From Hyaloscypha bicolor E (taxonomy: Eukaryota > Ascomycota > Leotiomycetes > Helotiales > Hyaloscyphaceae): a stretch of DNA of 64,000 nt. Where the stretch lies: positions 2,632,014 through 2,696,013 of the forward strand of contig NW_020194558.1 of the NCBI RefSeq assembly GCF_002865645.1, in the 5' to 3' direction. Made by a program: the position numbers and the translations under genes. This document shows positions 25,621 through 36,479 of the stretch, piece by piece; the first letter of the stretch is position 1; each line of letters opens with the position of its first letter. The notes under the pieces are model-generated. The model saw only the letters and a list, made by a program, of their open reading frames with translations. It ran no database searches and had not been told where the DNA came from.

Positions 25621-26349
25621 GTAATTGACCCCCTTTCACGGGCTCGAATCCTCAGGAGTTTACAAATTGAATCTCTTCAGGCATGTCCTCGGGAGAAGAG
25701 TCTCCGTTTCGGGATCCGGTTGACCCCATCGAGCCGTCAATTGACTAGTTGAATCATGAGATGCACTTGGCATGTCCACATCTGGTCTTGTCGTCTCATC
25801 TGATAAGATCTTTTCGATGCTGTTCAGATGGTTTCAGACTTCGGACGCAGATAGATCAATCTACCCGCAAAAGCTTGGCAATAGGTAGTGCCGAGTTTCA
25901 TGAATCCGAACCCTCCCTAGCTCATCGGATCTCAGCATCTTGCCTAGATCTCGTCAGTTTCGCGAATCGAAGGTTTTGAATCGTGTCATGAGGTTGCTGG
26001 TGACGAAGTGTGTGTTCCGTCTCATGTTTTGCATGGCCTTGGCAGAAAGGGGTCCTCGCTTACACTTCGACAACACCAAGTCAATGCCAAGTCTAAGCCT
26101 TCACGATGCCTTGAAGGGTTTCCACGTCTTAGGGAGCTTTCCATGTCATAAAAATTCATTCTTCGTAATGGGTTGTGTTCATATAAACTGGTATGGTATC
26201 CTGCCAAACTGTCTTTCTACCCTTCCTCTCTACCGCACACTCTTTACTTCACTTCTTTACCGCCGGTCGGATATACTTTTACTTTCTCTCAGGTCCAACT
26301 ACGATTCAATCTTCTATCCTTTATTCTTTCTTTCCGTCACAATCTCAAC
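25621..26349. other. Intergenic, promoter of secreted-protein gene
   Basis: No gene-like ORF. A TATA-like CATATAAACT lies near 26178-26187, and pyrimidine-rich sequence runs to the ATG at 26350. Confidence 0.4.
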
Positions 26350-26743
26350 ATGAAATTCTCCGTCCTCACCGCCCTCTTCACCCTGGTAGCTCTCGCATCC
26401 GCCATCGCCATCGAAGAACCCGGCGCGTCAGTGGTCCGCCGCGAAGTCCTCCTCGAACGCCAGGGCGCCAACGCAAACCGGCCTGTTCCAACTGGAGCTT
26501 GCTGCGTAGCAGCAACCAGTTTGAAGGAAGACGTCTGCTTCAACAATGGCCAGTCTGGCCGTTGTGTTCCAGATTCGGTAAACAACTGTAAGTCAAAGCC
26601 CGAGAAATTGTAGGTTGTTATTGATGCTGACGATGGATATAGGCGGGGCGACCTTGACATGTATCGAGGATAGCAGACTTACGTGTAATGCGGCTGTTTT
26701 GGAAAGAGGCAGGCCGACGTGTAGACGTACGCCTGGTGCATAA
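26350..26743 (+). CDS. Small secreted 8-cysteine protein (effector or antimicrobial-like)
   Basis: Exons 26350-26587 and 26643-26743 give 112 aa. The 55-nt intron has a GTAAGT donor, a GCTGAC branch and an ATATAG acceptor; the unspliced frame runs to 26613. The signal peptide is MKFSVLTALFTLVALASAIA. A short pro-region contains RR (VVRREVLLER), a possible Kex2 site. The mature part has eight Cys: GACCVAA, EDVCFN, GRCVPD, NNCG, LTCIED, LTCNAA and PTCRRT. This layout is common in secreted fungal effectors, defensin-like and hydrophobin-like proteins. The CC pair is hydrophobin-like, but the spacing does not fit a canonical hydrophobin. Family not recognised. Confidence 0.78.
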
Positions 26744-26919
26744 ATGCCAGCTTCAAAGGATGGGTTTGGAAGATGAGCAAAATGGCAAACGATTAATTAA
26801 ACGCAAAACGTTTTAATATATGTCTCATTTTCAGGAAAAATGGAAGCATCTATTCCTCAAAGATCAAAGACTTCTTCTTCGTGATGATCAAAAACCCCAA
26901 CGATCATGTGAAGAGTACC

Positions 26920-27897
26920 TCAGCACTTCAATGTCGCGTCCTGTTTCACAACAAGAGCGTATTCCCTTCGCAATAACCATGGCAGCCCCGCCCCATCTTT
27001 CCCACACACAGCCTCCACACAAGAGGAAACCGTATGGATATACCTAACCTTGCCCCCGTCCACGCTGAAGAAGTGACTATCCGACATCGACGACTGCCCC
27101 TGACTCCTATCCAGCCCCGGAAAGCCCAAAAACATATCCACCGCACCCATAACCTCACCAACCACATGCCTCCGATTCGTAACCTTGATCGTGAAAGGCA
27201 ATCCCAGATCACACGTTTCTTCCGTTAGATTATTAGCTCCTGTGCAAGCTCCGCCTTCAGGACGAGCACAAGGCGTTCTCCAGGGAACAGTGACGTTAAT
27301 GTTGCCAAAACTGTTGAAGTAGGCGTCGCCTACTGCTTGGGTGACTGCGCTGCTGTCTTGCTTTGCTGCTGGAATGGGCTCCCAGTTCTCTAGAGAGCTC
27401 GAGATATCCTGTTGCGTTGAACGCCCAATCTCCGGGATGAGTAGCGGCCGACTCGATGGCTGTGATTTGATTCCCTGTAAACATCACTCTGGTGCCAATA
27501 ACATATGGTTATGTTGGGTTGGTGACGATTAGTTCGGTGAAGGTTGCACAATTTGTGGTATCGTGAATGCTGATACCCTAATGTGATCGATCTTCATTGG
27601 CTGGGACAAGACACCGGTCTTGATGCTCACGGGGTTCTCGCTCTCGATGTGTGATGCATTACTGGCAAGGGCGGTGATTAGAGCGGGATTTCCGTTTCTT
27701 TGGGCCGCGATATATTGAGCGGTTGCGTTTTGGAGGAGGGCTCGGGTGAAGTGGGCGGAGACGATGGCGACGAAAAGTGCGCCGGTCCAGAGAATTGAGT
27801 GAAAAACGCCTATTTTGAATTTCTCTCTTTAAACTGGATACTAAGAGGAAGATCAAATTTTGCCCTTCTTACCTGAAGATTGCTGATCTGGGCCCAT
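26920..27897 (-). pseudogene. Decayed DUF8021-type secreted protein gene
   Basis: Reading from 27897, a 25-nt first exon (MGPDQQSS) and a 63-nt intron (27810-27872) lead into GVFHSILWTGALFVAIVSA, a signal-anchor, then ATAQYIAAQRNGNPALITAL. Later segments match the family: CATFTELIVTNPT, PYVIGTRVMFTGNQIT, GDWAFNATGYL, VTVPWRTPCARPEGGACTG, CDLGLPFTIKVTNRR, MGAVDMFLGF and DSHFFSVDGGKVRYIHTV. These lie in three reading frames. There is a shift near 27570, an in-frame TAA after NPT (about 27505), and another shift near 27405. Intron removal does not repair these, so the gene is broken. Related intact proteins are secreted and of unknown function. Confidence 0.75.
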
Positions 27898-28329
27898 TTT
27901 ATATCCCCTTCAAAGCTGAGGGATCAGAAATGCCGATATAACGAATAACATTCGATACTGGCAGTTGAAGTCTCCATCCAATTGGTCCCGTTAGGGCCAT
28001 ATCTCCCATCTCCATATACAACTTGTACAACGTAATCGTCCAAAGTATATGAAATTGCGTAGTTCCTGGCAGTTGCGGGGAATTTTCCCCTGAAAATGTG
28101 GGGGCATCAGGTGATGAACCCCCCACCGTCTACCGGACTACGGCACTTTTTCAACCATTCAGGAACGAAAATCTGGAATGAAGGGACTTAAAGTATACTC
28201 ATGGATCGCCATATCGGATTCCTAAATTTGTGGTTTCGAAATGTCGAATAAACGTTACTTAACACTCAGCCCCCCCCGTATCAAAATCATTACTTGTGAC
28301 CTTCCCACGCGGCGAATATCCGTCGAAAT

Positions 28330-28926
28330 CTACGAATAAGCACTAATTGAATTTGTAAACGCAGCCTGCAGTTCTTCCTGCGCAACCGACAAAGTATCAA
28401 GCTCGTTCTCGTTGACTGAATTCTCAAGCGCGGTGAACAAATTGAGCGTTGCCACATTTCCCGTATTCAAATACCCCAAAACCAGCGACTTCTGCCCCGC
28501 AGCGGCTATGGCATTCTCCTGTCACTTCATCAGCATTCCAACATTCCCGCTTCTATGAATGTCTGATAGTCTTACATCGCTTATGAGCGCGATAAGGAAT
28601 GTCAGAGCATCCTGTGCAAAAGTTGCAGCCGCATTAGCCACCGACTGCGAATCCATGGTGTTGAACGACCCGACGGCAACGGTATCACTCGTGGTGACGG
28701 CGAGATGATCATTTAGATCTGAGAAATGTGAAGAGAAGGTCTTGATTCCGATCGAGGGGGATTTGACGAAGGATGCGAGGTTCCCAGAGAGATGTTGGAC
28801 GTTGCGCGTGATGATGCTGAAGTCACCTAGGACTTTGGCGGTGTTGTCGACGCGTTTGGCAATCGGGGTGGAGAATACGAGGGTTGAAGAGAGGAAGAGG
28901 GGGAAAAGAGAAGTGAAGATCTGCAT
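28330..28926 (-). CDS. HsbA-like hydrophobic-surface-binding secreted protein
   Basis: Exons 28576-28926 and 28330-28518 give 179 aa. The 57-nt intron (28519-28575) has a GTAAGA donor and a GTGACAG acceptor, and joins LIALISD to ENAIAAAGQKSLVLGYLNTG. Signal peptide: MQIFTSLFPLFLSSTLVFS, then a TPIAKR cleavage region. The all-helical domain with DNTAKVLGDFSIITRNVQHL and the second half AVGSFNTMDSQSVANAAATF fits the HsbA family (PF12296), secreted proteins that adsorb to hydrophobic surfaces and recruit cutinases or esterases. MQIF at 28926 was preferred to the TTG-started extension. The size is typical. Confidence 0.85.
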
Positions 28927-30484
28927 CTTGAAAGTCCTGTTTGAGGAATGCTGCGAATTGAGAATTATAGCCGAAATCAGCCTGAAGAACAAGTAGATGT
29001 GTGAATAAATGTAAGAGGAAAACAGTTCTTTAAAGGAACAAAGGCTAGAAAATCTTCCAGAAATAACAAGAGGCTGAGCTCGTGCATGCAGGCATGGAAA
29101 TCACGCGCCAAAGTTAAATGCCCGGAGGAGATTGATTCCCAATCGGGAAGGAACCCTCGGCTGTGCTGAACATGACCTGTGAAGTCGGACCTAATTTTAC
29201 TTATTATTCAATGTCAGCGAGCAAACAAAGAGTTTAGCGGACCACCTTTGGTGTCACTTGGCAGGGAATACACAGGATCATCCCCCAACTGTGCTGCATT
29301 TCGTATATAGAGTTTAACCGTTTCAATAGGTTGAGTGCATAAAATAATCGCTAGCTGAGTCGTGAGCCGCAGGTCTAGTCCCGAAGGACTATCATGAGGG
29401 GTTTAGTATTCTGAGTAATCCTAAGGTTCCTCATCTTTATTCAATTGTAAACGTACAGTTCTTCTAATCTTTTGTGTACGACATCGTAAACTCTCTTTGA
29501 TTAATACCCGTTGGAGTTGCTGACGTGAGACTGATGAAGACAATACGATGCTTCCACCAACTTTGATGGATCGCACGTTCACGACTTGAAGGAAAACCAC
29601 TCTGACTGTGCTGGATCTAATGGCGTTTACTATTGCAGTTGGCCGCAACTCAGCATGGAAGGAGTCAGGTGGGTGAGTGATTACCGAATCACGTGATACC
29701 CCTTTTATGTTACTGTTTTTGCCACTTGGAGCCTTTTCGGCCCAGTTGCGGCCCAACGCTGGCTTCTCTTCCTTGTTAGTTGTTCTCATACATCACAAAA
29801 CTCTGAATTAACGACAAGACTTACTTATATTTTTGGCATCCTCTTCAAAATCGTTTTCTTGAAGTTGTGACGTCGAAATCAAGTGCTTCAACCTCAACTT
29901 GGTGCGATATCACACTCGAGCTCGCGTGCCAGCATGCGCCACGGTTCATGCTTGCAACCCAACCATTTTAGAGAAATTATCCCAAGGCTGGAAGTTCTTC
30001 GAGTCATAACTCTTCTGTCTCCCATGACCAAGAGGTTCTCTGTCGTGGCGCGATGTGATTGGCTAAACGCGTGAAAGGGGCTGAACAAGAACCCGACTCT
30101 GACGTTGCACAACAAGGCACAAACAATTCTCAATCCCAACCACGGTAACTGTACCAGGAACCATCGGGTCGGGCAGTCACAGAAAATGACATGTGCCCAA
30201 CCTGAAGTTCAAGTGGCCGGGGAGTGAACCCGGACGAACGCCTCGTGCGAGGCTGCTCACAATGCGGCTATAGATAGCAGCCACCGAGTATGGCCAGTAT
30301 GCCACAGTCATAGCCACGTCAAAGTCTGGCCTTGTCACTTCCTAGTATATATACCATCTGCAAAAGTTGGCTTCCTCGATTTTGAATTTCTCTTCATACA
30401 CCGTCAGCGATTCACCACTGTACCATTACCTTCGATAGATCTAATATTATTCCTTATTCTCTGCGTGTATATTTGAAGTGAATT
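28927..30484. other. Intergenic, 1.5 kb, no confident gene
   Basis: ORFs at 29421-29789 (minus) and 29883-30074 (plus) have no recognisable sequence. A stem-loop cluster sits at about 30206-30286. A TATA-like TATATATA at about 30345-30352 lies about 135 bp before the TPR gene ATG. Confidence 0.45.
30206..30286 (-). other. Stem-loop cluster resembling a degenerate tRNA
   Basis: On the minus strand three stems follow in order: GGCTGCT paired with AGCAGCC, the palindrome GCCTCGCACGAGGC, and CCGGG-TTCACTC-CCCGG, which looks like a T-arm. The first and second stems overlap, and no seven-base acceptor stem closes the fold, so this is not a normal tRNA gene. It could be a tRNA relic or a chance GC-rich hairpin. 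Confidence 0.3.
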
Positions 30485-32866
30485 ATGTCTTTTTTCCCAT
30501 CTCCTCAGCTCGAGGAGCTTCGAGCTCGGCTGTCGCAGGTCGCAGATGCCATTTTCGACCGATCAGCGCGACTTCATGGCTCACCTTTCGGACGGCCAGG
30601 AGCAACAACAGGTTCGGATAGTCGATTATTATCGTTATGCGGAGGCCCAGGGAGAGCAGACTGGGTTTTGCAACATCTTGGGCAACACTGGGCGAGTCTT
30701 GCCGAAGACAAACAGACGATGTTTCGAGACGACTGGGAGAGCGGGCTGAGAGCGATGCAACGGGAGCTGACGACACCATGTACCAGCTGTCCAGCGGGTG
30801 TGGCTGAATGCAATCGGTGTCGATACATGGTGCCGAGCATATCGGAGAAACTTGAGAGATTGGCAGAAGAAGTTGTTGGGAAGTTGGAGACTGAGCGTGC
30901 TCGGGTGGCCGACGAGGAGGAAAGGAAGGAGGCCGCGATGGCAGAGCCAAAACAGGAACCCAAGGAAGAACCGGAGAGGCCGCCAACAGCAGATCCAGCA
31001 CTCAAAGAAGAACTGGAGAAAGCATCTGGAGAAGCCGCAAGTTTGAAGGAACAGCTGGAGAAAGCAACTGGTGATCTTACCGGCCTGACCACGAAGAATG
31101 AAGAACTTACAAAGGAGCTCGACACTGTGAAAGAGGAGCGAAAGAGCGCTCGGGAAGCACTAGGAGAGGCACTTCATCAACTTGACAAAGCAGCCACGAA
31201 CATCGAGTGGTACGCCAAAGACTTGGAAGCAGGAAAGCGATGGAAGATGGCAGCCGAGGTCTACAACGACCTTCGCCAAATGAGAGAAGCGAAACTGAGT
31301 CGCCAAGATGGCGGAGCGCTGTCCGATGACGAAAAGCCAAAAGTCAAGAAAGAAGCTGTTTTGTTCAGATATAAGCAAGTATCTGCACTCATGAATTTTG
31401 GGACTTATCCGGATCCAGATCTTCTGGGCATCGCGGAGGAATTATGGGAAGACATCGGTGCCAAGGGATGGATGGGACAGGAAGGGAAATTGCTATTTGA
31501 GCCAACATCAAGGGAACTCCGGAAGATCCACGAAGATTACTGCAGCATCCTTCGCGGCAACAAGAGGTACGACGATGCAGAGCGAGAATGTATGTTTGTC
31601 TGGTATCTGCCATCGTGGTGGGTTGACAAAGATCAGAAAGACGACTGGAGATACGATACGGCGTACCGGATTGCCGGGATCATGAATGAGAAGAAGAATT
31701 ACGAAGAAGCGGTGGTCTGGCACAAGAAAGTCGTGCAGTGGGCATTGGAAGTGAGTCCACGAAGGATGAAGCGAGCGGCAAGAAGCGGAACCAAATTGAT
31801 CTCCCTCTTGGAAAGTTTGAAACGCGAGAACTGTCTCATTGACATTCTCACGCCTATCTGGGCTGCAAAAGAGCCCGATGATAATGAGATTGATATCTTG
31901 ACCTGTGGGTACGAGCTTGGTAGCCGTCTCCTGCCAAATCGGCCGGAGAGAGCAGCTCCAGTACTAAGAGGTGTCTGGGAAGGCATGAAGGCAACGAAGC
32001 ATAAACAGGCGATGGACGTGGCAGAGCTTCTGGCCAAAGCATACGGTAGTCTGGAGAAGGACAAGGAACTCGAGCAACTATATCCCTGGATTATCGACAA
32101 CCTCACAGACGACAAAAAGCTCGAGAGAAACAAATACCGATACGCTCTTGGATACGTCCAGTTCACTCGCGAGAATGAAGAAGCAGAAGGTACCTTGAGA
32201 AAAGCATGGCACGAGCTTGAGCAAGATCCCCGATATGGAAGGGACCATCGCGATACGCTTCAGAGTGGTCTCCTTCTTGGACAAGTACTTGTGAAGAAGG
32301 GAGCTCTTGATGAAGCACAGGTATTCTTGAAGGCTGCATGGGAGGGAGGACACAAATATCCCAATACCACACTCCTCGTCAGAGCAGGAGAATTCTATAG
32401 CGATGTTTTGGTTCTGACTGGAAATCCTCAAGCCCTGGATGCTGCGGAGAGAGTCCTCGACGAAGTGTGGAAGATAGCTTCGAGGATGTCGCTGAATAAC
32501 TACGTCCGCGACAGAAACTCAGTGCTCTGGCCAGCATTGTTGAGTGCCGGGGACTGCTATGGCAGGTTGCTGCTGGATCGTCAAAAATGGGCGGACGCCG
32601 AGAAGCTGTTGATGAAAGTTGTGAAATTGAAGAAGGACTTGGGCCATGGTCAGGAGGACCTTGAAGAGACTCAGCACTTGCTGGAAGAGGCGAAGAGAAT
32701 GCAGCTGCCGCCGCCAGAGATTGTCAATATTGGACCAAGAGATATAGGACTGCCAAATCTAGAGCTTCCGCAACCGGCAAGGCCGCGGTCACGATCTCGA
32801 CGGAGGCAGCCTCGCAAACGGCCAGGATTCCTTTCCGATGTTGCATGGTGGATGATGACGACCTAA
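30485..32866 (+). CDS. TPR-like / coiled-coil protein with N-terminal CxxC pair
   Basis: 793 aa, single exon, ATG at 30485 (MSFFPSPQLEELRARLSQVA). At about residues 99-114 is CTSCPAGVAECNRC, a C-x2-C-x7-C-x2-C pattern that could bind zinc. A Glu/Lys/Pro-rich linker is followed by heptad coiled coil (about 160-255; LKEELEKASGEAASLKEQLE). From about 295 to 735 there are helical hairpins with TPR-like spacing (YRIAGIMNEKKNYEEAVVWH, RSGLLLGQVL-type, YGRLLLDRQKWADAEKLLMK). The tail is basic (RPRSRSRRRQPRKRP), a likely nuclear-localisation signal. TPR arrays of this style occur as sensor domains of fungal NLR-like proteins, but no NB-ARC is present here. Function unknown. Confidence 0.8.
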   Translation: MSFFPSPQLEELRARLSQVADAIFDRSARLHGSPFGRPGATTGSDSRLLSLCGGPGRADWVLQHLGQHWASLAEDKQTMFRDDWESGLRAMQRELTTPCTSCPAGVAECNRCRYMVPSISEKLERLAEEVVGKLETERARVADEEERKEAAMAEPKQEPKEEPERPPTADPALKEELEKASGEAASLKEQLEKATGDLTGLTTKNEELTKELDTVKEERKSAREALGEALHQLDKAATNIEWYAKDLEAGKRWKMAAEVYNDLRQMREAKLSRQDGGALSDDEKPKVKKEAVLFRYKQVSALMNFGTYPDPDLLGIAEELWEDIGAKGWMGQEGKLLFEPTSRELRKIHEDYCSILRGNKRYDDAERECMFVWYLPSWWVDKDQKDDWRYDTAYRIAGIMNEKKNYEEAVVWHKKVVQWALEVSPRRMKRAARSGTKLISLLESLKRENCLIDILTPIWAAKEPDDNEIDILTCGYELGSRLLPNRPERAAPVLRGVWEGMKATKHKQAMDVAELLAKAYGSLEKDKELEQLYPWIIDNLTDDKKLERNKYRYALGYVQFTRENEEAEGTLRKAWHELEQDPRYGRDHRDTLQSGLLLGQVLVKKGALDEAQVFLKAAWEGGHKYPNTTLLVRAGEFYSDVLVLTGNPQALDAAERVLDEVWKIASRMSLNNYVRDRNSVLWPALLSAGDCYGRLLLDRQKWADAEKLLMKVVKLKKDLGHGQEDLEETQHLLEEAKRMQLPPPEIVNIGPRDIGLPNLELPQPARPRSRSRRRQPRKRPGFLSDVAWWMMTT

Positions 32867-33274
32867 AGTCGTGTGAGCGTGGGGATTTTGTAGTACATGA
32901 AGGTCCACGATGTTGTAGGATTGAGGATGTACACTTGGGGCGTTATGGACGTTCTTTTAGGGTAAATGGTTTCCTTTGTCAATAAATGTTAGATAGTTTA
33001 GAAGAATAGAATGGCGTTATTTGCATGATGGTCTACCTTCACATTACGAATCTCAGCTTCGTTGACGCACTTGACATGTCATACATCGGAACGAAATGCG
33101 TTTATAAGAAAAGAACTCCCCGTCTCGTGTGTCATTTTTATCTATTTATCTATTTTCAACTTTTTAGTCAGTAGCTAGCTACTCCAGCTTCGAAGGAGTC
33201 ACCGTTTTGGCGTTATTCTTATAATCTTCGGATTGAGAAAGAAAAGAGAGGAAGATAGGTAAAAGAGGGTTCTC
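32867..33274. other. Intergenic
   Basis: 3' region of the TPR gene; AT-rich, no ORF. Confidence 0.4.
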
Positions 33275-33861
33275 TTACATGATTGTGCAACAACATCCCT
33301 CTCTAGTGTCAGCTGACCAAGTACTTCTCTCATCCCCACGTCCACCAGAGCCACCTCGCATTCCGACTATGGAATTGATTTTAGCCTCCGTTGGGGATGC
33401 TGCGGTGTCGTTTGGCACAGCCAAGGGGGTGGGCCGCGGTGCTCGAAGCTCTTCTTCGACTGGGCTTTCGCGGGTTGACGGCGGTATGCCTTCTAGAGTC
33501 TTGGAGATGATTGTGGAGATTTGGTTGGTGATTTGGTTGGTAAACATATTGGGATGTTTTCCTTGAGGCAGTGATTTGTGGAATTCCAAATGGTATCTAT
33601 CTCGTCTGTGTCTGTAGATGTTTCTTGCTCGTGAGTGCGGATGATAATAACACCGAAGAGAGTGCGGAAGTTGTGGCTTTTATCTCCGTTTATTGATCCT
33701 ATCCTCAGATTGTTCTGCATCTCGAGGATCTGTCTGCCATGTTCTTTGAAAGTCTCTGACCAACCCCATTTTTTAGGTAAGCGACTTGATTCCGTAATAA
33801 AGGTTCTGAACGGTCTTGGAAGTGTTGAGAAATGGCCTTTGATGAAAGAAATATGTTTCAA
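33275..33861 (-). pseudogene. Possible small gene or remnant ending in a CaaX box
   Basis: Two overlapping minus-strand frames look partly coding. The upstream one (33861 to 33493) includes GWSETFKEHGRQILEMQNNL. The downstream one ends REGCCCTIM, in which C-T-I-M would be a CaaX prenylation box after two more Cys. They are offset by one frame, and I found no GT..AG intron that joins them in phase. Either a frameshift has broken the gene or the splicing uses exons I cannot define; a further segment with donor GTAAGT (MVDRLFVRNPTFTWSI) lies near 34117. Plus-strand ORFs across the same bases are no better. Confidence 0.3.
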
Positions 33862-34240
33862 AGAGATGATGAATGAGCTTGAAAGGATACATTGTTGGCT
33901 GGGGACAAAGCCAAGCCATCAGTGGTGAACAATGGATGAATTTGTCCGTAGCGAGCCAGTTCTAGAGCATGAGAAATTGCAACATGTGAACAACTGTGAG
34001 ACAAATCTTGAATACCTTCTAATCGATCGTATCGAATTAGCTCAATACGTTATTCCCACAATCAGTATATTCAACTTACCGATGCTCCATGTGAATGTTG
34101 GGTTTCGGACGAAGAGCCTATCCACCATGTCAACAAGTGAACAATGACCAACCACATCTCAGCCCAACATATAAGGGGCATAAAAAACTCCCCATCCAAA
34201 CTTTTCTTGAACAAACGTAAACCGCATAACATTAAGCAAA

Positions 34241-35457
34241 ATGTCAGAACCCCAGGAACCGGACAGCTTCAACCCCTATCAACAAATAAGCAACGCAGAC
34301 CCCCACAAGAACTCACGGCCCGGTTCTATAGATTCCTGGGAACGACCCCGCTCCCCATCTTTAGTCACCAAATGCTCCATCTCACCTACCTCCCAGTATT
34401 CGCAGCATTCCCACCACCATGTTCCTTCCAGCCCCACACTCACAACACACTCTGTACCCGAACCGGGCGTCGGCAATCAACCATATCCCCCAAGCGCCGG
34501 CGCAGCCATAGCTGAACGTGTCTGGCCTTCGCACCAAGAACCCGGTGGTCATCGAACCGAGCCCACACTAGCACGAGGCATCTGGTCGTCCGCTGGTAGC
34601 GGGTCATCACAGTGGCTTCTCGCTATCCAAGTCATTCTGCAATACGAGTTCACCAACCCTGATCTACTGGAAGAGGCACTTGAGAGTCCGGGGTCAGGAG
34701 TGAACTGTGTTGGGAAGAGCCATCGCCATTTTTTGGATGGGAATCGAGGGCTAGCTAATGTGGGAGAGATGTTGATGAAACTGGTATTGGCAGACCAGTG
34801 TTATCTCTTCAAGATACCTGAGGGTAAAGCTCTCTGTCCCTGGAGGACAACGGGAAGGTGCTGATCACTAATGGTTTATTAGGTGACGCGGGCAATATTC
34901 TCGACAGACTGATTGGAAGAAAAAATCTCGCCTACATCTGTTGGAAATCTCAGATGGAGAAGTTTGTGAGACGGAAGAAGCCATTGAGACCGACGAAGCG
35001 GAAGAATATATTTTCGGTGGTGAAAGATGACGCCTCGAGGGAGGATCCTTCGAGGACAGCAGCTAGAGCGATACGAGCTATCATCGGAGCGATCTATTAT
35101 GATGGTGGATTACAGGCGGCAAGGAGGGTTATGGCAGAGCTGGGGCTGATCATTAAGCCTGGTGAGTAGAAAGGAAACAGACGTGATAAGTTGACAGGAA
35201 GGTTGGCTGGAGCGGAACGGGACGGAACTACGTAATACATAGTTGCCTGACCTTTTGGGTGTGAGAACAATGAAGAGAGTATTGTATTTACCTTATGTTC
35301 AGAGTGCAAGGCTCGGGAGTTGAGTGAGATACTTGCCGAGGATGGGCAGCACGTGATTGACCACCCACCCATGCCAGCCAGCAGCTGTGTGAGGACAACG
35401 CTAAAAGGTTCGAGAGTCACTGCAACTCAAATAGGGAAGAGAACCAGAGCTCCATAA
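34241..35457 (+). CDS. RNase III-fold protein, catalytic acidic residues not conserved
   Basis: Exons 34241-34823, 34883-35161 and 35303-35457 give 338 aa; ending at the stop after exon 2 would give 289 aa. The third exon is favoured because the in-frame stop lies inside a perfect GTGAGT donor and a good acceptor (TTATGTTCAG) opens 51 further codons in phase. Residues 1-120 are Pro/Ser/His-rich and disordered. From about 128 the RNase III domain appears: ILQYEFTNPDLLEEALESPG, GNRGLANVGEMLMKLVLADQ, then RTAARAIRAIIGAIYYDGGL and ARRVMAELGLI. In active enzymes the first motif has an E..D pair and the second is A-D-x-x-E-A; here they read VGE and A-R-A-I-R-A. It is probably a non-catalytic dsRNA or ribosome-associated relative. 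Confidence 0.68.
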
Positions 35458-36479
35458 ACTATACACGACGGACTCTGAGTTGCACGGATGCGATTCGAAC
35501 GGAGAGGTTTGGGTTGTGGACAGCGATCTACGATAAGGGTAGGCGCTGGCCTTGCACCGAGGCGAGGGATCTCCACGATAAAGCAAGGATTAACTTGGTA
35601 TGAAGACCATTCAAGACTTGGTTCCTGATTCATCAGCAATGGTGCATGCTTCAGACGACCTGCCATAGGGGCTTGGGCAATGTGAATCATCATCCTGAGC
35701 CTCGAAGAAGACGATGGAGTGCCTTAAGGGGTACTAGAGATATACGGCATGCATACCTCGAGACTTCGGGAGCAATTAAGTCTATCAGGAAGTAACAACT
35801 CGATCGATGCAAGCTTACTGCTCCATCTTGCGGAGCGTATGCCCATTTGGCCGAGACAGCTCAATATCAAAAGTCCTGGATGTGTGCACGGACCATGCCA
35901 GACTCCCCCGGAAGTTCGTGAATGGAATCGTGAAGTGAGTGATTGAGTGATATTTCCATCTCAGGAGGTCTCTGGGGGCTTGCCTCATTTGCGTGAAGGA
36001 GTGATGACATGTCGCTTAGGCCCAATCGAGGGGGTGCCTCCCACGCTGCAGAAAATTCACGCGCTCTGATTGGCCAGCACCTAGGACTCCGCACTTAAAA
36101 GGCTCGACACCCCCCCAACCACACCAACTTTCTTACACACTCTTCTTCCTGCGTGCAATCCATCAGAACCGAACCCCCCGTTATCAACAAACTCTTTCCG
36201 ATTTGTTTGAGGCTCTTCGGACTCTTGTGAGGGCTTCCTCACCTGACTGATATCCGGTACCCTCGATTCTCTCTTATCGCTTGATTGTTCGAAGGGCACT
36301 CGCCCAAGGCACCACCCCTTCACCGAGAGTCATCAACATCTCACCGCCAGTGAGTGTTTCATCAATTCCACCCATCAATTCCACCCATTTCATCAACTTT
36401 CTCATCAGTATCAACTCAGACACTCGCTCAACCGCCGTCGACGATATTTTCAGCTCGCCAACATCGCAGCCCCACGCTT
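35458..36479. other. Intergenic
   Basis: Short ORFs only. Just before 36480 an open frame without ATG (from 36354) is presumably 5' UTR. A GTGAGT at 36350 could be a donor of a 5' UTR intron. Confidence 0.4.

Noticed and set aside
29421..29789. 122-codon minus-strand ORF
   Set aside because: No motif, no splice or promoter context.
33635..34147. Plus-strand ORFs over the CaaX frame
   Set aside because: No family similarity; the minus strand has slightly better composition, but neither is convincing.
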